Assembly: GCF_030272615.1 (NCBI RefSeq)
Contig: NC_081409.1
Location: 620,336,255 to 620,400,254, forward strand
DNA: 64,000 nt
Source of the DNA: Cryptomeria japonica
Taxonomy: Eukaryota > Streptophyta > Pinopsida > Cupressales > Cupressaceae
Direction: 5' to 3'
Below, piece by piece: positions 45,979-58,206 of the stretch. Numbering within the stretch: the first letter of the stretch is position 1; each line of letters opens with the position of its first letter. A model generated the notes under the pieces. It saw nothing but the letters and a program-made list of their open reading frames with translations. It did not search any database and was not told the DNA's origin. The translations under genes were made by a program, and so were the position numbers.

Positions 45979-47196
45979 TGTAATGGTGGAAAAATGGTGA
46001 ATGATAGATCAAGAAGGAAACCACCCTTTCCCTCAGAGAGACATGAGAGTTTCGCTATTGATTACCATTTAAGCACTTTTCACCATGTTACATTAGGAAG
46101 AGGAGTGGATAATTAACTAGATTCAATCTCTCCATACAAAGATGAATGATTGAATTCTGAATGAAATGGGAATGATAGGTTGATCCCCTCTTCCTTGTTT
46201 GAAATGGAAAAGAAATTGACTGGATTATGTAATGCAAAAGTGACAAAGAACTGATTATAACTTGAGATTGAAATATGGGATGAAGCTATGTACCTGGATC
46301 TGGTATTAATATGTCAAGATTAAGTCACCTTGTGAATTTGAAAAAAGTTTCTCAGACAGTGGCAGGAATGTACACGGTCCTTTGAAAAATCTGCAAAACG
46401 AAAAGGGTTTTTAAGCCTTTGAAAATGAAGCTCGAATCCAAAAGTATATTTGTGCACCTGTAACCTACACACAAAAAAGAGAGGAAAATGGGCTGGGATT
46501 GGGGGTTTGCCTTTAGGTCAAACCCCAGTTTTGGAATTAACCAAGTAATGAAAGAAAGTACTTGCAAGTAGCTATAAATGAAAGACTAAATTGTAAATCA
46601 CCTCAAGGGAGGTTATGGTAGCAATGATGATAGAAATTCTTATGTTGAATTGTATGTTGGAATCAATCTCCTCTTCAATGGTTGAATCCTTGACTTGAAT
46701 GCAACACCTAGCCTTGAAGGGAGACTTAAGAATGCTCAATGCTGAAAAAGAATGTTTGAATGCTTGAATGCTTGAATCTATCCAACTTTGACCTCTCCAA
46801 CTTATACAAATGAGAGGACAAATTCCCTCTTAAATACATGTTGGTGGATCTGAATTTCATCATGGGCCGACATTAGGGGAGTTTCCCACTCGATGTATAA
46901 TCAACAATGGAAGGGTCCTATCCCAAAATAGGATAGGGACAGGGGCACCATGCCCCTGTCCTGGGAGGAAAAGGGCACTACGCCCCTGTGCAAGAGGGGA
47001 AAATGGCACCATGCCGCTGTCCTACCCCTTTCTCCAGGGCAAAGTGCAGACTGGGTGATTCAAAGGCCAAGGGAGAAGCTGTTTCTGCAGACTGAGCAAT
47101 CTCTAGTCTCCGATCGGGCTAGAGGATTCAAACTCATGTTCGCGAGGACCCTAATATAGTCAAATATTGCTAGGGTCACAATTTTATGACACTACA
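45979..47196 (-). repeat. 5' LTR of element B (right copy)
   Basis: 1218 bp, about 60 bp longer than the left copy because of two additional GC-rich repeat units at 46960-47030. Confidence 0.92.
46935..47030. repeat. GC-rich hairpin repeat in the right LTR of element B
   Basis: Three units of about 32 bp. The first contains a perfect 11-bp inverted repeat with a 3-nt loop, GGACAGGGGCA, CCA, TGCCCCTGTCC (46937-46961). The other LTR keeps one unit with a single arm mismatch. The motif is related to the triple repeat of the E LTR. Confidence 0.85.
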
Positions 47197-47345
47197 GGTT
47201 CCATGCAAGAGGGTACCATTCTGATATGATCTCTTCTTTTTCAAATCCAAGGTTTGATTGTGTAAATGGAAAGAGACTGTCACCTGGGAGTACCATGTTA
47301 CATCATCTTGCTGTAGCTACTGGAAATTCAATGTAATCTGTTGAA

Positions 47346-47364
47346 GGCCCTCCTTTTAGCACCA
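47346..47364 (-). other. Putative primer-binding site of element F
   Basis: The minus strand reads TGGTGCTAAAAGGAGGGCC, upstream of the gag start region and about 8 nt from a TG that could be the LTR border (47373). Position and TGG start fit. The tRNA is not identified. Confidence 0.5.
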
Positions 47365-47372
47365 ATTTCTAT

Positions 47373-48578
47373 TGATAGGTGTTTTGACACACTCACAACC
47401 AAGCAAGTAGAACATGAATGCACATACCACCTCTCCTGAAAAGTGATCAATCTTGAAAGATCGACAACTCCAAGGTCTCTGTAGTTGGGTCACGATGGTG
47501 TTGGATTACCTAGTGGTTGATGCGATTGTACCTATAAAGGGGCCTGCTGATTGCAACTATAAGCAAAGTTCTTTCTCTTTTTTATTTATTTAGGTATTTT
47601 GGAGTTCTTAAATCTAATTCAACAAAATATCAAAAGATAGACTAGGGTGATAAGAGAAGATAAAGAGATCAATACATAACAACAGGATGAAATACAAAGT
47701 TAAATTATCACAAGGAGTTATTATCAATAACACTTAATCAACATTCAACGTAATGCTTCAAAAAATATGTAAAGCCATAAAACTTACATATGGATGGAGA
47801 TGAATAACACTAGATCATATAATTTCTCTTATCATTTCATTCCTCATATACCATCAACATTAATATCTTTCAAAAGACAATAAGGTTGAAAGAACAAGTG
47901 CTGATACAAATGGAAGAAGATACCAAACTATGAAGAACTGTAACCAAGAGAACACGTACTATAGATAAGGAAATCTACAAGCTTCTTTGCATTGAAATTT
48001 GTAAAATGAATGACAACATTTCAAGAGTTTATGAAGGAAAACGGCTTAAAACTAAGTTTACTAACTAACTGGCCTTGAAGCATCAATTCACAGACCCTCA
48101 AAATGGCCCAAATTCCCCAATTTATAGAGTTTCACCCTACACACTAGGAAAGAATCATGCCTATAATCTAGGATTACAAGAAGGGAGGAGTCACAATTGA
48201 CATGCAGGTCATTACCTATGAACTCCAATTAACTGTGACTAAACTAGTGTTCACTATTTGTTTCTGTAACAATGCTCCAAAGATAGGAAATTCGAACCAT
48301 GCAAAAATTATGCCCAAAAAGGAAGTGTGAGATGTAGTGTCAGTTGAAGACTCAACTGTGAAGGCAGTGATGATGATCCAACATGTAAGTTCTTTTTATA
48401 ACTGCCTATTTATCATTCACTTCATCTTATAGTTTTAGTAGTTGTTGATGAAACATTCAATGGAAGCGGTGGGTGGATCCACAATATACTCTACTTTGAA
48501 CTTAGATACTCTAAGTATCTCCTTTACACTTTCCACCTTATCAACCATGTCATCCATTATTGTCTCATCTCCCTTACA
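47373..48578 (-). other. Probable LTR of element F; no gene
   Basis: Starts TGATAGGTGTTTTGACACAC next to the primer-like site and runs through AT-rich DNA without coding potential. The far border is not visible because the partner LTR is not in the window. A second candidate is that part of it belongs to the unknown ORF region that follows. Confidence 0.4.
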
Positions 48579-51500
48579 CTAGAATACCACATACATATAT
48601 CTCTTCATTGTTTCCATAGTGAATTCCGTAGTGGCTACAAAATGGTCAACAACCCACTTGCTAAGTATGGTCTCTTGATGTAACTCCCCATTTTTATTGA
48701 GACCATACCCATACATTCCTAACAATTTCACCAAGAATTTCTCATATTGTTCAAGTGCATTAAGGAGTGGAGGATATTCCTTAAGAACCTTAATACGACC
48801 CTTTGCTCCATTATTTCCATCTTTAAATCTAAAATATCTATACATGATTGCAATTTATTGATACCTTCTCCTCCTTATATGTCCTCTTTAATAATCACAT
48901 CCTCCCCTAATCTTTAGATTGTCTTGAGCATCTTGAGTTGTTTTGAAAACCAAATAAGTTGTTGTTTCCACTGTGCAGAACAATAAATAAGAGCATTCTC
49001 ATTGAAATGGGCTTCTTCAACTATCTCCATTGTATCTTGGAGAAACATCTTTATTTTATTTAACTGATCTTATGCCCATGTCTTAACCATCATTGCCACT
49101 TTTCTCATCTCGTATAATGATTTCATAACACCTTGGGGGAGAGATGAAGTAGACATCAAGGTGTCATCAACTCTAGAGTCGAGGGGCTTAGCTATCTCCA
49201 TGATCAGTTGTTTGTATTGCCTTAGTTGCGCATTGACTTCTGACTTTGTCTTCTACTCTTTTTTCATCCTTGTTTGTACAGTAAAATTCGTAGCAACTAG
49301 AGTGGCGATTTCTCCCCACTTGGTTTGTTTACCCAAATTGACCTCTTACACTTGATATTTTAGGGAGGCTTATAGCTGTGTTTTAGGATCATATTTAGGT
49401 GCAAGTACACTAGAAATTACGTCACCCAAGTCTATTCTCAAAAGATGGTGAATTGTTTTTGCTTTCTTAGCTCTTCTTAGAGATCTAATAATTGCTTCTT
49501 GCAAGGTAATATTTGGGAGGATGACCTTTTCCTTTTTCTTGAAAGTAAAACTCAACCATTGAGGTGTACCGCCTTCTTGCTCCTCTCCCTATACTATTAC
49601 CTCTGTAGTGATTCTCTATACTTCTTGTTGTTGTTCCCATTCTTCTTCTTCTTGTCATTCCTATTGATGTGGAGGAGTTGGTGGCTTCTATTGCAGTTGA
49701 GGTACCTATTGAGAAAGCTTGGCTTGGAGAACTTGGTTTGGAGCTAATTGTTGTTGCTTATGTAACTCCTCCAATTTTTCACTAACTTCTTCCCCAAACA
49801 CCCTTTCTGATTCATCTATTTTCTTTTCCTCACCTTCTTCCAATTGTCTCAACAAGTTCTCATGATCTTGAGGAGTGAGAACCATTCTCTCATGCTTCTC
49901 ATCATCCTCACCATGCTCATGTTCTTCATCATGTTTCTCTTCTTCCATATCCTGCACTTGTACTACCATAGGATTCACCTAAATAATTGGTTCCTCTGTG
50001 AGCTCAGGTTGTTTCTCTAGTTGGGTGTAGCAGGATTCTCTTGTTTCTTTCCATCTTTCTTTTTCCTTGCTACTACTGCAATGGGCTCATTATCCTCATC
50101 TAAATTTGTCTCGATTTTATGGATGATGACCTATTCTTGGGTTGGCACTAGTGTAGGTGTTGATGTTTGCGTAGGAGGAGGAGGTGGTTGTGCTTCAGTT
50201 GTGTTAGCTTGTGAGGTGGCTTCTCCTGGCATGATCTCGATGGTTGGAACAATGAGATGAATTGAAGCTTGAGGAATAGCTTGCAATCCTATGGTTATCC
50301 TATGATCACTAACTATTTTAAGCAATTGGGACTCTTTAATTTTTCGCATCCAACTGCCACATGAGCTCTTGATCATCAACTATTAGTGCAGCAGTCTTAG
50401 GATCAACATGAGTATTTTTTTGAGAGTATGATCTCATGCTTCTACTATACTCTTTATGAACTTTAGTTTGGGGATTATTCGTAGCCTTACCCTTCTTTTT
50501 CTATCCTATAGCACTTGAATGGATCCTCAAACTAAGGCATTGCATTGTTCTTCTGAGTGACTGAATTAATATCAACTACCTCTTGATCCAACCACCTAAT
50601 AGGGGTGAGTGGTCTTTTATAAATCCCCTCTCCCTTGAATATGGGTTTTAATAGTTTCCCATCATCCATGAGGTCTTAAGGGATTTTTGTTTCTATTTTG
50701 AAATTCCTAATTTGAGGCACTGTTAACTTGTGATACTTCTTCTCCCTGGCCTAAAAAATGTCTTGTAAATTGGCCCAAAAGTCCTTTAGGGATGGCTAGT
50801 GACCTAGATAATAAATAGGCATCATTTGTTTCAATTTCCCTATCGAATCATAATTATTTCTAGCATAATCAAATTCTTTTAGACTTAGATCCTGCAGCTC
50901 TTGCTCTGCCGCATTGGCTGCCTAAATATTATGACATGTGTAGTGCTCCAATGAGATAGGAAAAGTGACCCTAGTCTTATCTTTTAGGGACAGGAGTGCT
51001 TGAAAACCTACAATTTGTTTGGTGTACTCAAGTATTATAATTTTAGTATTGCAGAACTGAGGAAGTAGGAATGGGTTTCCAGTAAAGCCACTCACCTTGA
51101 TGTAGGTGGAACATTGGTTTTGAAGGAACCAACAACCCCACTCACTTATCTTCTTCATTGCTTCTGGTGAGATTCTATAACCAACATCACCTATTAACTT
51201 ATTTATAACTGCATAAATGAATGCATCATTTATTCTTTTAAAATGGAGGTTTACCTGCATGATGGGCAACTAAGTGTAATATTCCCAGACCTTCTTCTTC
51301 CCTAGGTCTTCTGCTAATCTTCCTTCAGTATTTAACCCGGGATATTTACCTGCTCGTGCCACTACCCAAATTATATAAGAATTCATATAGAACTTCTTCA
51401 TCTATAAAACTGTGATGAGTTGATTATGGATGTTGTTAGACATGATTTGCACTTGGTCAAAATATTCCTTACGAATGAGGATTGTGTGCATGCAATAGAA

Positions 51501-51674
51501 CATCCATGACTGAAAGTATTTGCAATTTGGTTTACCAAATGCCCGACTTAACATGATTACCAAGTATTTTGGAGGCTCTTTGAAGTCTTCCCTTAAGATA
51601 TCAGAAGCCTTCAATCATGTCTTCCTCGGTTCTTCTAGCTAGGCCTCATTAATATGATGCTTATTGTTTGACAT
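48579..51674 (-). pseudogene. Unrecognised long ORF G
   Basis: Open blocks on one strand: MSNNKHHINEA at 51674, 51614-51402 and 51269-50922 in one frame (SRAFGKPNCKYFQSWMFYCM, RINDAFIYAVINKLIGDVGY), then in other frames the Thr/Pro-rich 50379-50131, the very acidic 49978-49706 (EEEKHDEEHEHGEDDEKHER), a basic piece at 49555-49370, and 48845-48579 (GRIKVLKEYPPLLNALEQYE). About 1000 codons with stops and frameshifts. No RT, integrase, protease or PMD motif. It resembles ORF H in layout (folded N-terminal half, charged C-terminal half) but not in sequence. Probably a transposon-borne ORF. Confidence 0.5.
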
Positions 51675-53077
51675 ATTCTTATTGAATATTGTGGCTGCCT
51701 CCTCTTTAGTTGTTGTTGACTCTAAATTTTACTTTGAAAGAAGACAACCTTATGGGAAATTTAGTGATGGGGGACCTATTGCACATAACTCACTGAATGA
51801 CCTTCGGATTTAAGAAGCCGACTCTTCCTTGTGGTTGGGGAAAAGGGAAAGAAGGAACTTAAAGAAAAATGATCTAAAATACTAAGGCGATGCACGAGAA
51901 CATTTTGTAAAAGCATTAATAGCATATAAAACCTAGAAATATATAGTTTTAAAGCCCATTCAATAATCTATATATCTAAACAAAACCACAATTAAGACAA
52001 AATCAAGATCCCTTTGAAACATAAATAAATATAATCATGCATCCACCAGATAACAAGTACAAAACATAGTTTAATAGACAGAGTATTAGATATATATCTC
52101 TAAAGTCATCAGAATTATAGGAAAGCACATAAAACTATCAAAGCATACTGAAAAGAGGCATCACAAAGGCTATAGGAACAGTTTGATTATCCTTTCCTCA
52201 GAAACAACAACACCTGAAATGCTAAAATTCTATCTAAGATACTTAATTGTTCTTTTCCAAAGTTCTGAACCCCTAAAATAGGGAAAACCAAAGCATAAAT
52301 AGAGCCCTCAACTTCGCTAACAGTTCAAAGCATCCACCAACCATGCACAACCGCTTCTAAAATAGAAAACACTACCATGACATCTCGCAAGAAAACACCC
52401 AACAAAACTGCTTTTGGGGTTGTTACTTCCACCCTACTGCGACGCTCTTCATTCCTGCCTGAACATAAAATATTTTGTGCGAACCCAATCTTGGCAGACA
52501 ACTCATCATAGAAAACATGCGACAGCTCTAAGGACATCAGCAAAAGGGCATACAAATGGAAATAATACAGGCAGCACAGAGACGCCATGTGTCCCTATCT
52601 TTCTCAAGATACAGGGTGGGGCCCAACAGAATGCCGAGTCATCAAAACTGAGCCACTTGGCAGCCCCACATTCCTTCAAACTTTGAACATAAAAAGCCGG
52701 CCGCTAGGAGCAAGGCTGAGATGACACTTGGCTTGTACGCTGAGTGCAGCCAAAAAGTAAAGAGGAAAAAGGGTCCCCCCGATCAAAATTCAGCCCATGG
52801 ACTTCAACTTGAAACAATGTTAACATTTCTTGGTGACTAAAAGGGGGAATTCTGCCTGCGGAATGTGAGAACCCAAAATTGCTGGTTCAGAGATCAAACT
52901 TCATGTCAAGATAGGGTGGAGCAGATCAAAAAACTACTGCAATGAGGACCAATCTTCCTTGGAGGGCAATACTTGTGCTTCCAGATTCTGATAATGTTGA
53001 TCCAAACAGATTATTTCATCGAGAGGCAAGCCTACCGGTTCATCATGGACCAATTTCAAGAGCATGTAGAGCTGACC
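51675..53077. other. Spacer between ORFs G and H
   Basis: AT-rich DNA to about 52320, then more GC-balanced sequence with short unconvincing ORFs. A plus-strand piece at 52942-53085 (MRTNLPWRAILVLPDSDNVD) reads cleanly up to the end of ORF H, and may be the edge of another decayed coding unit. No LTR boundary could be placed. Confidence 0.35.
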
Positions 53078-56000
53078 TAGGGGTGCAAGATATTTTCAAC
53101 CTCTTTCACCAAGATAGGGTCATTCAAGCGCTGGATGAAAGTCTTGCCCTGCTGCAAATGCTTGACCTGATTTAATACTTGTTCAACTCTTAATACAGAA
53201 CCATCCATGGGGAACAAAGAAGGTAGGCCTAATGAAACTAACCTTTCTATATGCTGCTTGATATCTAGGATGAATATATGCAATGGTTCAAGTGCTGCTG
53301 ATATGTGCATAAACACTTTATGATGGTTGATGAAAACATTCATCTTCTTGATCAGTCGTCGACTATCTGCTATCCCTTTCTCTCTCAATTCTTCATCTTG
53401 GGCTGCGTACAACATTTGGATTAGTTTCTAAGCCATGGGGATCTTGGGACCAAGGATGACCATAGAGATGTTGATGAGGGCTCCCACCTTAGCATAGAGA
53501 TATTGCACTTCTCAAATGAACCTCAACATGGGTTGCAACGAGGGGCTGTATTACTTAATTTTTTCCCAATGGGAAATGTACAATTCCACCAGAATTGTTG
53601 AAAAGTCTTGAGAAACCTGCACGGGGGGAGGAAAACTCAACAAATGAGAGACTTACTCACTCTTTGTAGTTAATTCATGTTGTAGCTCCTTGCACCTATC
53701 TTGCTCAATGATCACCTAGATTTATAGAGCGAGGATCCTGGCACTTCCATCCTGCACCACTTGTTGGAGCTGCGATGTATGTTCCCATGCTTGTTGCAAC
53801 AAAACCTCCATGTCTAGAAATTTCCTCTCAGCCTGCTCTAGACTGTCCTCCCTTTCACGCAACTCTGCTTCAAATCTCGCTTTCTCCTCTGAAAGAATAA
53901 CCTACACGTCACTCAATTGCCGGATGTACTCTTCCTTTAGATGAACTTCTTCATGCAACTGTGCTTGCACTTGGGTGGCATCTCTAGAAGCTACTCTTAG
54001 CTACTGGATCTCTAGGTCTTTCTCCTACAATTCTTTTAAGGCTACATTTCTTATCATCTCCTGGCCCTTCAACTAAGAACTCACATTATTAAGGGCAGAC
54101 TACAACTTTCCTTTCTCTGAATTAGCCTATGTCAGCAAACCTTGCAGGTGATTGATCTCTGCACTCTGTGATTTGTCTTCTTTTCTCTGTTGGGTCAGGG
54201 ATTCTCAGAGATTAGCATTTTTTGCTTGAATTTTCTCTAGGCGATGACTCTTTTTGATGAAGTCTGAAGACATGACCTTTGAAGTTTCTTCCATCATTTT
54301 GACCTTGTCAAATGCTGTAGCATTTAGAAGGTTGACGCCGATAGCATGCAAAGTGTAATCATTGGGTCTCATTTGAGATTTTGGCTTATCAACCTTGGGG
54401 ACCAGGTTTGCAAAGAACATACAATCTTTCTCTTCACTGAAATGTGTTTGCAGGTGCGTCTAGGCTAGCTGGGCACCCTCCTTTTCTTTTTGTTTCCCCA
54501 TTCTCCCAATGCGGGCAGTCTTAGAATAGGCAACTTGCTGCTAGAAATCATCTGGGTTGTCAATAACCTAGCTTGCAAATGCTGCGCCAAGGGAACTGCA
54601 AAGGGAAATTGGGAAATAGGCCCACCAAAAGCCATCTGAATAGGATGGGCAAGGGTTGTTGGAGAAAACAATGAGATGAAGGGAGAGACACCTAAAGGAA
54701 AAGGATAAGTGGACATTACCCCAATAATTGGGGGAGGAGTGGACTCTCTAAAACCAAGCCTACGTGAGACGAAGGTTGATTCAGACATCTGCATGGAAAA
54801 TGCCACGAGGATAAAGGTGGGGGCCAAGAATGGAATGGAGGCCTGCGGAAATGCACCTTGGGGTTCAACTGGCGTCCCGATGGGTGCTAATGTGAGGGTA
54901 GCAGGAATCTAGGGTTGCATTGTGACAAGAGGGAGAACAAAGGAAACAAATTGAGCAGAAGAAAAAGGAAAAGAAGGGCATACCTAAACTATGGAAGTCT
55001 CCAACCGCTAAGGATCTGAGGAGACCCCTGGGGCTTGAGGAGATGAAATCTTCTTTGTAGAGCTTGGATACTATTTTTTCCAAGGAGGGGAGTCACGTGC
55101 TTGCTTCTCAGCTTGTCTTTTACCAGCCTGGGAATGGGGCCTGTGAGCGGAACCGGCTAGAGGAAGAAGAATATGGGGCTATGGATCTTTCTATTCAATA
55201 CTTATAACCTCGACGTCCTGCCATTGGGCCACCTCAGGCGAGGAGTCCCCACGTGGGGAACTGTCACCTGTCTCTTCATCAGATTTTTTATGCTGATGCC
55301 ATTCTAGCTTGAAGTGCTCATCTAAGGGGGCATTCCCGATATTAGCTCTAGGCTGACTCACCTCTTGCTAAAAGATCCAAAAATCCTCCCTCTTCTTTCT
55401 GGGACATGAATCCAAAGTCATGACTTCTAGCATTGCCCGAGGAATAGGCTTCGTGGGATTATACCTTTGCATGAGTGAATAAAAGCTCAACCATGGGGGA
55501 CACTTGAGGACATGAAAATTATTGAGACCCACATACAAAGTTGGGTCATTAGCCTGAGGATTTGTGCACCCCTCCCATGAGCTCCGCGGCTCATGCTTTA
55601 TTATATTTTTCCTTCTACTGAGCCAATCATCTGGGTCATAGCTCAGGAATCATCAATCACTACTAACCTGAGCTGCACTAGCTTGGATGTTAGAACCTCT
55701 TCTGCGATGTTACTCCAGACCAGAGTGACTGGACCAATTGCCTTGTGGTCCTCGGTGATAGAGGTATTGTGTTTTCCCAACTCAATGGCCCTCTCCATTC
55801 TCACCAACTGCCGTGCGATCTCCAAAGCAGGGGTTCTCTCAGTCACATAGATGGGTAAGCGAAATGGCTCCTTGGAGAAACCATGCACTCAGAAGAAATA
55901 AAAATCATTGCCTATGAACCAGTCACTGGGAGGGCACTCATTTTGCATCCAATTCATTTGGATCTAAGAGAAACAGGCCAGTGGTTCATTAGGGATTAAA

Positions 56001-57041
56001 CGAAAATCTTTAAGCACAGGAGTCAAGAAATAGTCAGAAAAATGGTATGCATCAAAAGAAGCTAGTAACAGGGGTGTCCAAGCCAACACTGACATCTTGT
56101 TTCCTAACTCGTCGTAAGTAGCCAACCACATGTGTTAGCTGAAAAAGGCCTCATTTTGGTGCAAGAGCAGATGGACCAAGACCAAGGTAAATCTGAAATG
56201 CCGCAACTGCTGAAACTTTGACAATTGCCTCACCATGGCTTTAGCTATAAAAACTGAGAAGTCAAAATGGAAAGACTCCCTCTGCTTTCTACACTTGAAA
56301 AGAAATCTAATCATCGCGGTCGTGATGTCTTTGTCATTCTCATGATCGTATAACCAGGCAAGAGTAGAGGAGATATCTTTGAGGTCCTCATGTTTCAGGT
56401 CACTGTAGCACAAGGGGAACCTTGGGAGCCCGGAAGATAGACTCCGATTGAGTGTACTCTGGCAAAAAGACAAGACATCCCTTATGGTATTCCAAAATTA
56501 TTCCATGGTGGTCTTAGAGAACACTTCCATCCCTTCAAAAAATGGGAAATCACATCATAGCCCTTATGGCTTATGGGGAGATCACTACTCTAAAAAATGA
56601 GCCGCTGATTGAACAGGAGGTGAGGTCGAACCCGTCGGCGCAGACCGCTACGAGCTCTCAACAGTGTGGAACCAAAGGGACCACAAATCGAGGCATTTCA
56701 CTACTCTAGAACTGAGTCGCCATTGATTTTGGTTCTATCATATGGTGGAGAATTCTAGTGCATGCAACCTCCCAGAGGTTCTTGGGCTGCTTGCGGATTT
56801 TAAGCTTGAAGATGTTCTCAAAAGAATCTAGCACAACGAAAGTATTGTGGGTGACTGTCTTCATCTTTACCTTGGTTTTTGGGTATTCCGCCATGGGGGG
56901 AATAGAATGTGATGAGTAGGAGAGCTCCTCGAAAACATCCACCCATAGTCCCCCTTGAGCAGAGCTTGAGGATGTGGCTTCGGCTTCCATTTTTTGCTTG
57001 AGAGCCTTTCTCTGCCAACCTTTCAAATTTTGAAAGAACAC
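53078..57041 (-). pseudogene. Unrecognised long ORF H with coiled-coil C-terminus
   Basis: The N-terminus is at about 57020 (MEAEATSSSSAQGGLWVDVF). The middle, 56473-55640, is one frame with few stops: LPRFPLCYSDLKHEDLKDIS, MIRFLFKCRKQRESFHFDFS, WLATYDELGNKMSVLAWTPL. A Ser/Pro-rich linker (55250-54500) follows. From 54420 to 53078 the sequence is rich in Glu, Gln and Leu with heptad-like spacing (KVMSSDFIKKSHRLEKIQAK, LHEEVHLKEEYIRQLSDV), a long coiled coil. About 1300 codons in total. No catalytic motif recognised. It lies downstream of, and on the same strand as, the Tat-like pol J. Confidence 0.55.
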
Positions 57042-57731
57042 TGAACACTTAGGTTACAAAAGAGCAATCAGATGGAAAAAGGGCAACCTCATTCCTTTAA
57101 TGTGCTGCGTGCCTAGATTTTCACAGAATGGGATGCTTAATGGCAAGCGTCCATTTACACATATGCCAACTCACTTTGCAGTTGTAATCAACTTCGATGA
57201 GGACGAGCACTGCCATTTTTGCTTTCTAAGAGAAAAATTATTTAGCCCACCGCTAATTGAAGCCACTTGAGAGGAAAAACTCATCGGGATGAATCTCCTC
57301 CTTAAGAAAACCGGCAGACAGCGGGGTTCGCACAAGCTAAGATAGTCCCACGGAAGTCGTGGTTTAAAACATGATGTACCTACACATACGTGTGGTGTTT
57401 TTTTGCATCAAATCCTACTTCAAGGTACCAAGTAGGATATCACCAACTCTGAATCAAATCTCATTTTCTTGTGCAAATTAATGAGGAATGACAGGAGTCT
57501 TCGAATTTGGGAGCATTGGCGTCTCAACCACTTGTCACCTTGAGCTGAAATTCGCTATAAATATGTCTCTTCAGACATTATTTTGCACAATGTTAGCCTC
57601 AATGACAATTTTTTTTCAAAATATGGATACTCCTGTTAGACTCATCAGCATCAAAGCGTAGGTCGCTTTCCTTGGAAACATTTCTGACCAGAGGTTGCAG
57701 ATGATGACAAGGCAAAAGAACCCCTTGATAA
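57042..57731. other. Gene-free spacer
   Basis: No supported ORF, repeat or boundary. It separates minus-strand ORF H from the plus-strand relic I. Confidence 0.4.
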
Positions 57732-58206
57732 TTGTCGCTGTCAAATGATGAAGATTTTATTGACAAAGTAGACTGGTACCGTGTAAACACAAACATTTGT
57801 TCACACTTCGTGGCCTTGTTGTTGGATTCCGAGCTGGCTAGGTTGTTGGCCTCAAAGCTCACCAAGGCACTCTTTTCCCAAGATTATCTAGGTGGGCTGG
57901 AAGATGTGGTAGCATACCACATCCCCTTCAGGGGCCTTCCGCTAGCGTCTGATCTAAGGCACTTTATTAATTTTGGAGACAAGGTAACTTAGCACCCGCT
58001 TATTAGCAGTCCGAGGATGATGACGCTATCCTCCCATCAGTTTCGTGTGGAGCTTGCTACAGAGTTCCTCCTATGAGTCCACATGATAATTTCTATCCTG
58101 GATGGTACTGAATGGTACTCTGATTTTAGGGACTACATCTTTCCAAGGGTCTTGACGCCACACATACAGCCAAATCTGGCTGTTATCTCCATGGCTAGGG
58201 TACCTA
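57732..58206 (+). pseudogene. Unrecognised plus-strand ORF I, first part
   Basis: MSLSNDEDFIDKVDWYRVNT, then LLLDSELARLLASKLTKALF and YHIPFRGLPLASDLRHFINF to a stop at 57990. Coding-like sequence then continues in other frames (FRVELATEFLL; SDFRDYIFPRVLTPHIQPNL; AVISMARVP) up to the solo LTR. Family unknown. It is antisense to the neighbouring pol J and lies just beyond its integrase end, a position where some plant Tat-type elements carry an antisense ORF; that placement is an inference. Confidence 0.5.

Larger units (their letters stand above)
39563..47196 (-). mobile_element. Element B: complete gag-protease-only LTR element
   Basis: LTRs at 39563-40719 (1157 bp) and 45979-47196 (1218 bp), ends TGTAATGG and ACTACA in plus orientation. 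The flanks GGTTA (39558-39562) and GGTTC (47197-47201) are a 4/5 target duplication inside the gag of element F. Minus-strand order: LTR, primer site, 1.2-kb leader, gag, protease, proline-rich tail, 0.7-kb untranslated region, polypurine tract, LTR. No RT, RNase H, integrase or G-patch. Element C is a second copy of the same family in the other orientation. Confidence 0.92.
36047..47372 (-). mobile_element. Element F: old Ty3/gypsy gag-protease element split by a TRIM and by element B
   Basis: Read on the minus strand: primer site (47364-47346), gag start region (47345-47197), element B insertion, gag (39562-38389), TRIM, more gag and protease (37727-36933), then an unplaced segment to about 36128. 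The gag reads across the B insertion: LDLKKKRSYQNGTLLHGT before it and NHKKNYIDWLPMHRVLDKEQ after it. RT and integrase are absent; the element ends against C at 36046. Stops and frameshifts throughout mark it as older than B and the TRIM. Confidence 0.8.
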
